Positions 1-6,958 of a stretch of DNA of 64,000 bases are shown in pieces. Origin of the DNA: Actinocorallia herbida. GTDB lineage: Bacteria; Actinomycetota; Actinomycetes; Streptosporangiales; Streptosporangiaceae. The notes below the pieces were generated by a model that saw only the letters and a program-made list of their open reading frames with translations, ran no database searches and was not told the origin of the DNA. Numbering within the stretch: position 1 is the stretch's first letter; each line of letters begins with the position of its first letter. The stretch covers positions 1,054,001 through 1,118,000 of the forward strand of contig NZ_RJKE01000001.1 in the NCBI RefSeq assembly GCF_003751225.1. Direction: 5' to 3'. Position numbers and translations under genes: made by a program.

Positions 1-396
1 CTGCTGCGGCTGCTGGAACTGCGTGCCGTAGGCGGGGCGGCCGGTCGGCTGCGCGTACGGGGAGTCCGGCGGGAGCACGTACTGGCCCCCCGGCTGCCCC
101 GGCTCCTGCGACGGCCTGGGCGACCCCGCCACGGGCACGTCGAAGAACGTCGCGGGAGGCGCCTCGTTCTGCGGAGCCTTCACGGAGTCCGCGACGGTCT
201 GCTGGACGTCGAAGACGGTCTCCGGCGGGGCCGGAGGCTCGGCGGGGGTCTCGGGCGGGGGAGGGGGCGAAGGGAGCGGCACGGGAACGGTCTTGTCGGA
301 ATCCTGCCCTTCGGGGGCGGTTCCGCCACCCTGGCCGGGCGCCGCTTTCCCCGGAAGCGGGGTGTCGCTCCTGGTCTCGTACGGGTCGGTCGCCAT
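1..396 (-). CDS. Proline/glutamine-rich hypothetical protein, C-terminus cut by window edge
   Basis: The reading frame is open from an ATG at 394-396 to the window edge, giving 132 codons with no stop. The visible part is disordered: an N-terminus beginning MATDPYETRSD, then a long Pro/Glu/Thr-rich stretch and a Gln/Pro/Gly/Tyr-rich stretch (PYAQPTGRPAYGTQFQQ). Such tails commonly precede a membrane or DUF domain in actinomycete envelope proteins, but no domain is visible here. An AAGGG ribosome site sits about 6 nt before the start, and a TAGGTT -10-like element (plus 428-433) lies about 30 nt upstream. No function can be assigned. Confidence 0.7.
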   Translation of the reverse strand, partial: MATDPYETRSDTPLPGKAAPGQGGGTAPEGQDSDKTVPVPLPSPPPPPETPAEPPAPPETVFDVQQTVADSVKAPQNEAPPATFFDVPVAGSPRPSQEPGQPGGQYVLPPDSPYAQPTGRPAYGTQFQQPQQ

Positions 397-582
397 CGTC
401 ACGCCCTTCGTCTGGATCGCCGTGAAGAACCTATATCGGGGGCGGCCTCTCGGCAGCCCGTCCTAGTCCCTTAGGGGGGTCCATGAACTAGATGCGGCGA
501 TGGCGCTTGCGGGTTCGCGCCCGCGCCGGAATCCTGTGCGAGGTCGGGCCACGCGATTCTGTGTGGAAAGTGAGCTACGGGA

Positions 583-885
583 ATGCCTGACACCACGGGG
601 ACGACCGCGTCGACGCAGACGCGGCTCGCATATCTGGAGAAGCTCGGCGACGAACTCGTCGGGCGTGGTCTGCGGGTGAGGTTGACGGTGCCGCTGGGCA
701 CCCAGCCGAGCCTTCATGTGATGAACCCTGCCGCCTCGGCTCTCACGGAGAACATCCTTGCGGAGCAGGGCGCGGACGGGTGGTGGTTCTGGTGGTCGTG
801 GGCCGAGCGCATCGCGCAGGCCGACGACGTGCCCGCCGCCGCGGAAAGGGTCGCCCAGGTGCTCTCGGCCGATCAAGGCCAGTGA
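583..885 (+). CDS. Small conserved-looking hypothetical protein (100 aa)
   Basis: A 100-aa soluble protein beginning MPDTTGTTASTQTRL. The middle holds a basic strand (RGLRVRLTVPLG) and a tryptophan cluster (GWWFWWSWAERIA) near residues 66-78, then an Ala-rich helix. Codon use shows strong GC3 bias in this frame, which supports real coding. The gene is monocistronic and is followed at once by a strong hairpin at 893-923. No signal peptide or membrane segment is visible. I do not recognise the family; the Trp cluster next to an acidic Ala-rich helix suggests a protein-binding partner rather than an enzyme, which is only a guess. Confidence 0.6.
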   Translation: MPDTTGTTASTQTRLAYLEKLGDELVGRGLRVRLTVPLGTQPSLHVMNPAASALTENILAEQGADGWWFWWSWAERIAQADDVPAAAERVAQVLSADQGQ

Positions 886-892
886 AATCAAG

Positions 893-923
893 GCGGTGTT
901 CCACACACAAGGTGGAACACCGC
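893..923 (+). terminator. Intrinsic-type hairpin terminator
   Basis: A perfect 12-bp inverted repeat (893-904 with 912-923) encloses a 7-nt loop, directly after the stop of the 100-aa gene. There is no long T-run, as is usual for high-GC actinomycetes. It also faces the end of the convergent acyl-CoA dehydrogenase gene, so it may work in both directions. Confidence 0.75.
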
Positions 924-970
924 TCTTCGGAAAGGCCCCGGGCCGGTGGTGGTGCTCCCGGTGCAGGGGG

Positions 971-2113
971 CTAGCGGGGGAGCCCGAGGGTGCGTTCGGC
1001 GATGATGTTGCGCTGGATCTCGCTGGAGCCGGCGTAGATGGTGTCGGAGCGGCTGAAGAGGCCGATGCGCTGGAGTTCGGAGAGGTCGTAGGGGGCGTCC
1101 TCGGCCAGGAGGCCGGCGGGGCCGGCGGCGTCGAGGGCGATCTCGCCGAGGCGGCGGTGCCATTCGGACCAGAACAGCTTGGCGACGGCGACTTCGGGGC
1201 CGGGCTCGCCCGCGCCGAGTGAGCGCATCGTGCGCAGGGCGTTGAGGCGCATCAGTTCGAGCTCGCTCCAGGAGCGCACCAGGCGGTCGCGCAGCTCCGG
1301 GAGGGTGCCGTGGGCTCGGGCGACGGCGACGACGGCCTCGAACTCGCGCCGGAAGCCGATCTGCTGGCCCAGGGTGGACGCGCCGCGCTCGTAGCCGAGG
1401 GTGGCCATGGCGACCCGCCAGCCTTCGCCGGGCGCACCGATGATGTTCGAGGCGGAGGTGCGTGCGCCGTCGAAGAAGACCTCGTTGAACTCGCTGGTGC
1501 CGGTCGGCTGGATGATCGGCCGGACCTCGATCCCGTCCTGGTGCATGGGGACGAGCAGGTACGAAAGGCCCTTGTGGCGCTGGGAGCCCGGTTCGGTGCG
1601 GCAGACCACGAAGCACCAGTCGGCGACGTGCGCGAGGGACGTCCACACCTTCTGCCCGGTGACGATCCAGTCGTCGCCGTCGCGGACGGCCCTGGTCTGC
1701 ACGTTGGCGAGGTCGGATCCCGCGTCGGGTTCGGAGTAGCCCTGGCACCAGAGTTCGTCTCCGCGGACGATGGGCGGCAGGAAGCGCGCGCGCTGCTCGT
1801 CGGTGCCGTAGTCGATGATGGTCGGGCCGATGAGGCCCTCGCCTATGTGCCCGAGCCTGTGCGGCGCGTGGGCCTTGGCGTACTCCTCGAAGAAGACGAC
1901 CTGCTCGGCGAGGGTCGCCTCACGTCCGCCGTGCTCCTTCGGCCAGCCGAGGCAGGTCCAGCCGTTCGCCCCGAGGTGCTTCTCCCAGGCGAGCCTGATG
2001 TCGAAGCCCTCGTGCTCGCGCCCCGGCCCGCCGAGGCCGCGCGCCTCGCGGAAGTCGCCTTCCAGGCTCGCGGTGAGGAAGTCGCGCACCTCGGCGCGGA
2101 ACGCGTCGCTCAT
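971..2113 (-). CDS. Acyl-CoA dehydrogenase family protein (FadE-like)
   Basis: This 380-aa flavoprotein has full acyl-CoA dehydrogenase length. Visible family motifs are QGYSEPDAGSDLA (FAD/substrate region, near residues 124-136), the WIVTGQKVWTS strand, and the C-terminal IYAGSSEIQRNIIAER block. The family removes alpha,beta hydrogens from acyl-CoA thioesters and passes electrons to ETF. In MCAD-type enzymes the catalytic Glu lies in a YEG motif at the last block; here it reads YAG, so the base must come from elsewhere, as in isovaleryl-CoA-type and several actinobacterial steroid-pathway enzymes. The gene follows the flavin reductase by 4 nt and so belongs to its operon, under the palindrome at 2663-2680. 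The substrate is unknown; a branched or ring-derived acyl-CoA is a reasonable inference from the neighbours. Confidence 0.9.
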   Translation of the reverse strand: MSDAFRAEVRDFLTASLEGDFREARGLGGPGREHEGFDIRLAWEKHLGANGWTCLGWPKEHGGREATLAEQVVFFEEYAKAHAPHRLGHIGEGLIGPTIIDYGTDEQRARFLPPIVRGDELWCQGYSEPDAGSDLANVQTRAVRDGDDWIVTGQKVWTSLAHVADWCFVVCRTEPGSQRHKGLSYLLVPMHQDGIEVRPIIQPTGTSEFNEVFFDGARTSASNIIGAPGEGWRVAMATLGYERGASTLGQQIGFRREFEAVVAVARAHGTLPELRDRLVRSWSELELMRLNALRTMRSLGAGEPGPEVAVAKLFWSEWHRRLGEIALDAAGPAGLLAEDAPYDLSELQRIGLFSRSDTIYAGSSEIQRNIIAERTLGLPR

Positions 2114-2117
2114 CGGC

Positions 2118-2618
2118 TCAGCCCTCGAAGCGGCCGTAGCGGCCCTGGTAGAAGACCAGCGGTTCGCCGTCGTGGTGGATGTCGAGGTGGTTGACGCGCG
2201 CGACGACGATGTCGTGGTCGCCCGCCCGGTGCTCGGCCTCCACCGAGACCTCCAGCCACGCCAGCGCGCCGTCCAGAACCGGCGTCCCCGACGGTGAGGC
2301 GCCCCAGGCGACCCCGGCGAACTTGTCGCCGCCCTTGACCGCGAGCTGGCGGCACACGGCCGTCTGTGGCTCGCTGAGGACGTTGACGCACAGATGCGCG
2401 GCCCGGCGCAGCAGCGGCCACGTGGAACTCGTGTGCGCGACGCAGAAGGCGACGAGCGGCGGGTCGAGGGAGACCGACGTGAAGGAGTTGGCGGCGAGGC
2501 CGGTGGGAAGCCCGGTGGCCGGGTCGATCGCGGTGATCGCGACGACGCCCGTGGCGAAGTGCCCGAGGACGTCCCGGAGCCGGCGGGCGTTGAGATCGCT
2601 CACGGATGCGGTGGTCAT
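2118..2618 (-). CDS. Flavin reductase (HpaC/HsaB-like) of a two-component monooxygenase
   Basis: A 166-aa protein of the flavin-reductase-like split-barrel family. Markers are FATGVVAITA near the start, GLAANSFTSVSLDPPLVAFCV, and a C-terminal YQGRYGRF. These enzymes use NAD(P)H to reduce free FMN or FAD for a partner monooxygenase. I chose the ATG at 2618 (MTTASVSD), because the longer frame to 2714 would run through the operator and -10 region. The gene leads the operon with the acyl-CoA dehydrogenase. A plausible client is the luciferase-like monooxygenase at 6955-8019, which carries the same upstream operator; that link is inference. Confidence 0.88.
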   Translation of the reverse strand: MTTASVSDLNARRLRDVLGHFATGVVAITAIDPATGLPTGLAANSFTSVSLDPPLVAFCVAHTSSTWPLLRRAAHLCVNVLSEPQTAVCRQLAVKGGDKFAGVAWGASPSGTPVLDGALAWLEVSVEAEHRAGDHDIVVARVNHLDIHHDGEPLVFYQGRYGRFEG

Positions 2619-2656
2619 CGTGCGCAGCCTCCGGTCGGTGGTTTCGGAAGAACCAT

Positions 2657-2680
2657 CTATTAGCCAAGCGCTTGCTTGCT
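2657..2680 (-). promoter_or_regulatory. Operator plus -10 for the flavin reductase operon
   Basis: Read on the minus strand, the 18-mer AGCAAGCAAGCGCTTGGC (2663-2680) is followed at once by TAATAG (2657-2662), a -10-like hexamer. The same layout recurs at 2722-2745 and 8039-8062. Palindromic arms CAAGC/GCTTG are typical of a TetR-family dimer site. Covering the -35/-10 spacer suggests repression. Confidence 0.72.
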
Positions 2681-2721
2681 TAAGAATGTAGAAGCCTTGC
2701 GTCCCGGCTGTCAACTAGCCA

Positions 2722-2745
2722 GCCAAGCGCTTGCTCGGTTAATCT
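2722..2745 (+). promoter_or_regulatory. Operator plus -10 for the thiolase/DUF35 operon
   Basis: GCCAAGCGCTTGCTCGGT (2722-2739) is followed directly by TAATCT (2740-2745), which fits the TANNNT -10 form. The GTG start of the thiolase-like gene is only 7 nt further, so the mRNA is probably leaderless. Same site and spacing as at 2657-2680 and 8039-8062. Confidence 0.75.
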
Positions 2746-2752
2746 CGACGGC

Positions 2753-3895
2753 GTGACCTTCCGCGACAAGACAGCCCTAGCCGGAGTGGGTTACACCCCG
2801 TTCAGCAAGAACTCCGGGGTGTCCACGCTGACCCTCGCCATGGAGGCGGTCCTCGCCGCGCTCGACGACGCGGGCCTCACCCTCGACGACGTCGACGGCC
2901 TGGCCACCCACCGCGTCGGAGACTCCACCCCGCCCTGGGTGGTCGCCCCCGCCCTCGGCCTCACCAATGTGTCCTGGTACCTCGACCAGTTCGGCGGAGG
3001 CAGCGTCTCGCATTCCGTCATCGGACAGGCCGCGATGGCGGTGGCCTCGGGCGTCGCCCGTACCGTCGTCGTCTACCGGGCCATCAACGCGCGCAGCGAG
3101 TTCCGCATGGGCGGGACGGGCAGGGGCGCCGCGCCGATCTTCGACTCGCAGTACCAGGCGCCGTACGGGTACTTCGCTCCGCCGCAGCAGTTCGCCATGT
3201 ACGCGCGTGCGCACATGAACGCATACGGCACCACGCACGAGCAGCTCGGCGCGATCTCCGTACGACAGCGCGCCTACGCGGTGAAGAACGCGCGCGCGCT
3301 CAAGCGCGACCCCATCACCCTCGACGACTACCTCGCCTCCCGCTGGATAGCCGAGCCGTTCAGGCTGCTCGACTGCTGCCTGGAGACCGACGGGGCGTGT
3401 GCCGTCGTCGTCACCTCCGCGGAACGGGCCCGCGACCTCGCCCACCCCACCGTGCTCATCTCCGGGGCGGCCTGGGGAGGCGGCGACTCGTTCTTCTCGG
3501 GCGTCCCCACCGACTTCACCACCACCGAGGCGGCCCGGATGGCGCCCCGCCTGTACGCGATGGCCGGAGTCGGCCCGGGGGACGTCGACGTGGCCGAACT
3601 GTACGACTGCTTCACCTACTCCGTCCTCGTGCAACTGGAGGACTACGGCTTCTGCGCCAAGGGAGAGGGCGGCCCGTACGTCGAGTCAGGGGAGGGGCCC
3701 GCGGTGAACACCCATGGAGGGTTCCTGTCCGAGGGCTACGTCCACGGCATCAACCATGTCGCCGAGGCCGTCGCGCAACTGCGCGGCACCGCGGGCGACC
3801 GCCAGGTCGAGGGCGCCGAGGTGGCTCTGTCGACCGCCCAGCCCGGCTACGTGCTGGCCGGCACGTCGGCCCTGATCCTGCGAGGCGAGCGATGA
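2753..3895 (+). CDS. Thiolase-fold lipid-transfer-type protein lacking thiolase cysteines; likely retro-aldolase subunit
   Basis: A 380-aa thiolase-superfamily protein of the SCP-x/Ltp branch. The usual nucleophile Cys near residue 90 is absent: the region reads GGGSVSHSVIGQAAMAV (residues 81-97). The C-terminal CxG motif is also replaced, by QPGYVLAGTSA. Retained family blocks are ETDGACAVVV (about 211-220), AELYDCFT (Tyr284) and NTHGGFLSEGYVHG (His321, Tyr329). This resembles Ltp2, which with a DUF35 partner cleaves 17-hydroxy-3-oxo-4-pregnene-20-carboxyl-CoA by retro-aldol chemistry using tyrosines instead of cysteine. The next gene is a DUF35 protein overlapping by 4 nt, which strengthens the comparison. 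The start is GTG, 7 nt after a -10 element, so translation is probably leaderless. The substrate is unknown. Confidence 0.88.
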   Translation: MTFRDKTALAGVGYTPFSKNSGVSTLTLAMEAVLAALDDAGLTLDDVDGLATHRVGDSTPPWVVAPALGLTNVSWYLDQFGGGSVSHSVIGQAAMAVASGVARTVVVYRAINARSEFRMGGTGRGAAPIFDSQYQAPYGYFAPPQQFAMYARAHMNAYGTTHEQLGAISVRQRAYAVKNARALKRDPITLDDYLASRWIAEPFRLLDCCLETDGACAVVVTSAERARDLAHPTVLISGAAWGGGDSFFSGVPTDFTTTEAARMAPRLYAMAGVGPGDVDVAELYDCFTYSVLVQLEDYGFCAKGEGGPYVESGEGPAVNTHGGFLSEGYVHGINHVAEAVAQLRGTAGDRQVEGAEVALSTAQPGYVLAGTSALILRGER

Positions 3896-4278
3896 CGGCG
3901 AACCGGCTCGACCCCGACCGCGACTCCGCGCCCTGGTGGGAGGCGGTCGACCGCGGCGAACTGCTGCTCCAGCGCTGCGCCGGGTGCGGCACGCCCCGCT
4001 TCCCCGCCCGCGCCCTGTGCAACCGGTGCAGGTCGCGTGACAGCGACTGGATCCCGGCGCGAGGCACGGGCGCGGTCTACAGCTGGATCGTGAACCACCA
4101 GAGGTTCATGCCGGACGTGCCCGTGCCGTTCGCGGTCGTGTGCGTGCGGCTGGACGAGGGCGAGGACATCCTCATGTACGGCAACCTGCTCAACGCCGAC
4201 CCTTCGGAGCTCGCCCCCGGCCTCCGCCTGCGCGCCGTCATCAAGGACGGCCTTGTGCAGTGGACTCCCGAGGAGTAG
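3892..4278 (+). CDS. DUF35 OB-fold protein with zinc ribbon
   Basis: A 128-aa protein. Residues 22-50 form a four-cysteine zinc ribbon (Cys29, Cys32, Cys43, Cys46: CAGC ... CNRC), followed by an OB-fold (GTGAVYSWIV, VPVPFAVVCVRLDEG, LRLRAVIKDG). DUF35 proteins bind acyl-CoA and act with thiolase-fold partners; in steroid degraders the DUF35 domain of ChsH2 is required for the Ltp2 aldolase. The start ATG overlaps the stop of the thiolase-like gene in an ATGA, so the two are translationally coupled and probably form a complex. The gene is convergent with the ligase at 4284, with only 5 nt between stops. Confidence 0.9.
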   Translation: MTANRLDPDRDSAPWWEAVDRGELLLQRCAGCGTPRFPARALCNRCRSRDSDWIPARGTGAVYSWIVNHQRFMPDVPVPFAVVCVRLDEGEDILMYGNLLNADPSELAPGLRLRAVIKDGLVQWTPEE

Positions 4279-4283
4279 GCCGC

Positions 4284-5822
4284 CTACGAAGCGGACGCCC
4301 GTAGGGAGATCTTGTCCACCTTGCCGTTGACGTTCAGCGGAAGTGCCTCGACGGGGACGACCCGCCGGGGCACCTTGTAGTTGGACATGTTCGCCTTGGC
4401 CCAGGTCCTGACCTCCTCGGGCGAGGCGCTTCCGATGACGAACGCGCAGGCCGCCTCGCCCATCGCCGCGTCGGGGATCCCCACGACGGCCACCTGGGTG
4501 ACGCCCGGACAGCGCAGGAGCAGGGCCTCGATCTCCGCCGGGTAGCCGTTGAACCCGTTGGCGATGAACATCTCCTTCTTGCGGTCCACGATGGCGAGGT
4601 TGCCCGCTTCGTCCAGGGTGCCGATGTCGCCGGTGTGCAGCCAGCCGTCGGCGTCGACGGCCTCGGCGGTCCGCTCGGGGTCCCGCCAGTAGCCGGGCAT
4701 GACGCCGTAGCCCCCGACCAGGATCTCCCCGCGCTCGCCGGAGGGCAGGTCCTTGCCTTCGTCGTCCACGATGCGCAGCTCCACGCCGGGCACCGCGCGT
4801 CCGGTGGTGCCCGCGATGACGTCGATGGGGTCGCCGGGCCTGGTCATGGACACCACGGTGCCCTCCATGAGGCCGTAGGCGTTGATCATCCGCTCCACCC
4901 CGGCCTCGGCGAGCATCCGCCGGATGAGTTCCGACGGCACCGCGGCGGCCCCGCAGATCGCGACGCGGAGCGAGGAGACGTCCCGGCCGGGCAGTTCGTC
5001 CAGCAGCTTGAAGAACATCGCGGGCGCCCCGGCGATGACGCTGACGCGCCGGGTCTCGATGAGGTCGAGCAGCGCGTCGGGCTGGAAGAGCGCGATCGGC
5101 ATCATCGTGGCGGCGCGCAGCACGCAGGCCAGCAGCCCGGCGTTGATGCCGAAGCCGTGCGAGAACGGCGCGATGATCGGGTACCTGTCGCCCTCGCGGA
5201 CCGTCACCAGCTCGGCCCAGTCCCAGTACCCGCGCAGGAGCTGCCAGTGCTGGAGCATGACGCCCTTGGGCGCGCCCGTCGTGCCGGACGTCGCCATGAT
5301 CTCCGCGAGCCCGTCCGGCCGTACGGCCAGAGCGCGTTCTTCCGCGGCCTCCGGCGAGACGGACTCGCCGAGCGCAAGGAACTCCGCCCAGGCGTCGCCG
5401 CCGTAGGGGACGACGGTCTTGAGGTCGGGCAGGTCCGCGCCTTCGAGCATCGCCAGGTAGGACGTGTCCATGAAGCCCTCGGCGACGAACAGCGCCTTCG
5501 CCCCGGTCTTGCGCAGCACCTCCGCCGCCTCGATGCCGCGGAAGCGGGTGGACAGAGGCGCGACGGCGGCTCCCGCGTCCCACAACCCGTAGCAGGTGAC
5601 GACCCAGTCGGGGGTGTTGGGCGCCCACACGGCCACCCGGTCCCCGGGTTCGACGCCCACGGCGATGAGGCTCCGGGCCACTTGCGCGGCCCGGTCTCTC
5701 AGCTCCTCCAGCGTCAGCGTCACGTCCTCGGTGGACACGACCTCCACCGCGCCGTGCGTGCGCGCGCGGTCGCGCAGCATGCGCGGGATCGTGCCCCAGT
5801 CCGGTACCGGCGCCACTTCCAT
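4284..5822 (-). CDS. Acyl-CoA ligase (AMP-forming, FadD3-like)
   Basis: A 512-aa complete ANL-superfamily ligase. Seen in order: the P-loop ATSGTTGAPKG (about residue 178), the PFSHGFGINAGLL block, INAYGLMEGT (A5), GWLHTGDIG (A7), IVDRKKEMFIANGFNGYPAEIE (A8) and the C-terminal catalytic Lys in NVNGKVDK. It would activate a carboxylic acid to its CoA ester. The middle resembles FadD3, the ligase for the steroid C/D-ring propionate, more than generic fatty acid ligases, but residues alone cannot fix the substrate. The ATG at 5822 (MEVAPVPDW) is used; the longer frame runs through the neighbouring gene's shadow. It lies third in the operon led by the luciferase-like gene, 95 nt after the PaaK-like gene. 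Confidence 0.9.
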   Translation of the reverse strand: MEVAPVPDWGTIPRMLRDRARTHGAVEVVSTEDVTLTLEELRDRAAQVARSLIAVGVEPGDRVAVWAPNTPDWVVTCYGLWDAGAAVAPLSTRFRGIEAAEVLRKTGAKALFVAEGFMDTSYLAMLEGADLPDLKTVVPYGGDAWAEFLALGESVSPEAAEERALAVRPDGLAEIMATSGTTGAPKGVMLQHWQLLRGYWDWAELVTVREGDRYPIIAPFSHGFGINAGLLACVLRAATMMPIALFQPDALLDLIETRRVSVIAGAPAMFFKLLDELPGRDVSSLRVAICGAAAVPSELIRRMLAEAGVERMINAYGLMEGTVVSMTRPGDPIDVIAGTTGRAVPGVELRIVDDEGKDLPSGERGEILVGGYGVMPGYWRDPERTAEAVDADGWLHTGDIGTLDEAGNLAIVDRKKEMFIANGFNGYPAEIEALLLRCPGVTQVAVVGIPDAAMGEAACAFVIGSASPEEVRTWAKANMSNYKVPRRVVPVEALPLNVNGKVDKISLRASAS

Positions 5823-5888
5823 GACAGCTCCTCGGGCTCGCGGGGCCGGGAGCCCGCCAGGAGGTCCCGGCCGGGGGTGGGACGGGCG

Positions 5889-5909
5889 GGGCCCCGGAAG
5901 CCGGGGCCC
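5889..5909 (-). other. Hairpin inside the ligase operon
   Basis: A 9-bp perfect stem (5889-5897 with 5901-5909, loop AAG) lies in the 95-nt gap between the PaaK-like gene and the ligase. In a cotranscribed operon this would act as a partial terminator or a processing/stability element. No T-run follows. Confidence 0.4.
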
Positions 5910-5917
5910 GTCGCGGT

Positions 5918-6958
5918 CTACAGGGAAGCGCGGTCGCGGCCCAGGTGGTGGCCGCGCAGATCGGTCACGATCGGCGGGACGTGCGCCTCCACGGCCTCGG
6001 GCGCCACGGCCACCTCGATGGAGACCGGGGTGACGCCGACGAGCGCCTGAGAGATCCGGCCCGACCACATCGGGTTCCGGACGAGGCTGTCGCGGGCGAA
6101 CGTCACCCGCAGGACGGCCCGGTCGAGGGTGCCGTCGCGGGAGACCTCCAGGTTCCAGTGGCTGATCCCGTCGATGCGCGAGAGCACGTCGGTGACGCGC
6201 GGCAGCGACAGCCAGCGGCCCCGCACGACGAGGTGCTCGCCGGCGGTGTGCACGGGCTGTGCCGCGCCGCCCCCGGTGAACCAGCCGGTGCGCAGGTGCG
6301 CGCCGCCGAGCGTCGAGTGCCAGGTGGGCGTGACGACGATCTCGGCGGGTCCCGCGTGGTCGGCGACGAGCTCGTCCTTGGCGGGCGGCGCGAGCCCGAG
6401 CAGACCGGGCCGGACGGGGGTGAGCCCGGGTCCGTGCGCGATCGGCACCCCGAAGTACGGGTCGGCGAAGAGCTGGACGACGTCGGCCTCGAACTCGGTC
6501 TCGAGCTGCCGCAGCCAGTTCTTCGACGGGATCTCGCCGACCAGCAGGATCCGGTCGAGCTCGAGGTCGAGCGGGTCGAGCAGGAACTCCAGGTGCAGCC
6601 GGGCGAGGAAGTCCATCGCGCCCGACGGCGTGGTGACGAGCACGTTCGCCCGGGTCTGCTCAAGCGCGCGGTGCAGCCGCAGCCTTCCGCGCGGCCCGAC
6701 CGAGGCGGCCGCCGACGCGAGCGGCAGCGCCGCCTCGGCCAGCGACGATCCCTGGAGCTCGCCGTCGTTGTTCAGCGCCACGATGAGCCGGTCCGCGGCG
6801 CGCACGCCCGCCGCGGCGAGCGTCTCCGCGGTCAGCTCCAGCGCCGCCGCCCGGTCCTCGGGCGCGAGCGGCACGACGGTGTCGGCGTCGGGGGAGAGCA
6901 GGAGGAGGCCCTTCGCGGAGGCTCCTCCCGAGAGGTCCTGGCGGGTCGGCCAGCTCAC
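5918..6958 (-). CDS. Degenerate phenylacetate-CoA ligase-like (ANL fold) protein without P-loop
   Basis: A 346-aa protein whose core follows PaaK-type ligases: a helix matching the AAGVRAADRLIVALNNDG region, SVGPRGRLRLHRALEQTRANVLVTTPS, then LVGEIPSKNW and a VVQLFADPYFG block where PaaK has its YGLTE motif. The ATP-binding P-loop (SSGTTGxPT) that should precede the first block is missing; that position reads SPDADTVVPLAPED. The A5 Tyr-Gly-Leu-Thr-Glu is also not conserved. It therefore probably cannot form an adenylate by the normal route, and may be a substrate-binding or regulatory partner of the neighbouring ligase. GTG start overlaps the upstream stop by 4 nt (GTGA). Confidence 0.7.
   Translation of the reverse strand: MSWPTRQDLSGGASAKGLLLLSPDADTVVPLAPEDRAAALELTAETLAAAGVRAADRLIVALNNDGELQGSSLAEAALPLASAAASVGPRGRLRLHRALEQTRANVLVTTPSGAMDFLARLHLEFLLDPLDLELDRILLVGEIPSKNWLRQLETEFEADVVQLFADPYFGVPIAHGPGLTPVRPGLLGLAPPAKDELVADHAGPAEIVVTPTWHSTLGGAHLRTGWFTGGGAAQPVHTAGEHLVVRGRWLSLPRVTDVLSRIDGISHWNLEVSRDGTLDRAVLRVTFARDSLVRNPMWSGRISQALVGVTPVSIEVAVAPEAVEAHVPPIVTDLRGHHLGRDRASL

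Noticed and set aside
2663-2739. Assignment of the island to KstR2
   Set aside because: The third site lacks CAAG-NN-CTTG, no kstR2 or ipd genes are present, and TetR sites look alike.
4635-6050. Open frame antisense to the ligase gene
   Set aside because: Ligase motifs A3 to A10 are intact on the minus strand.
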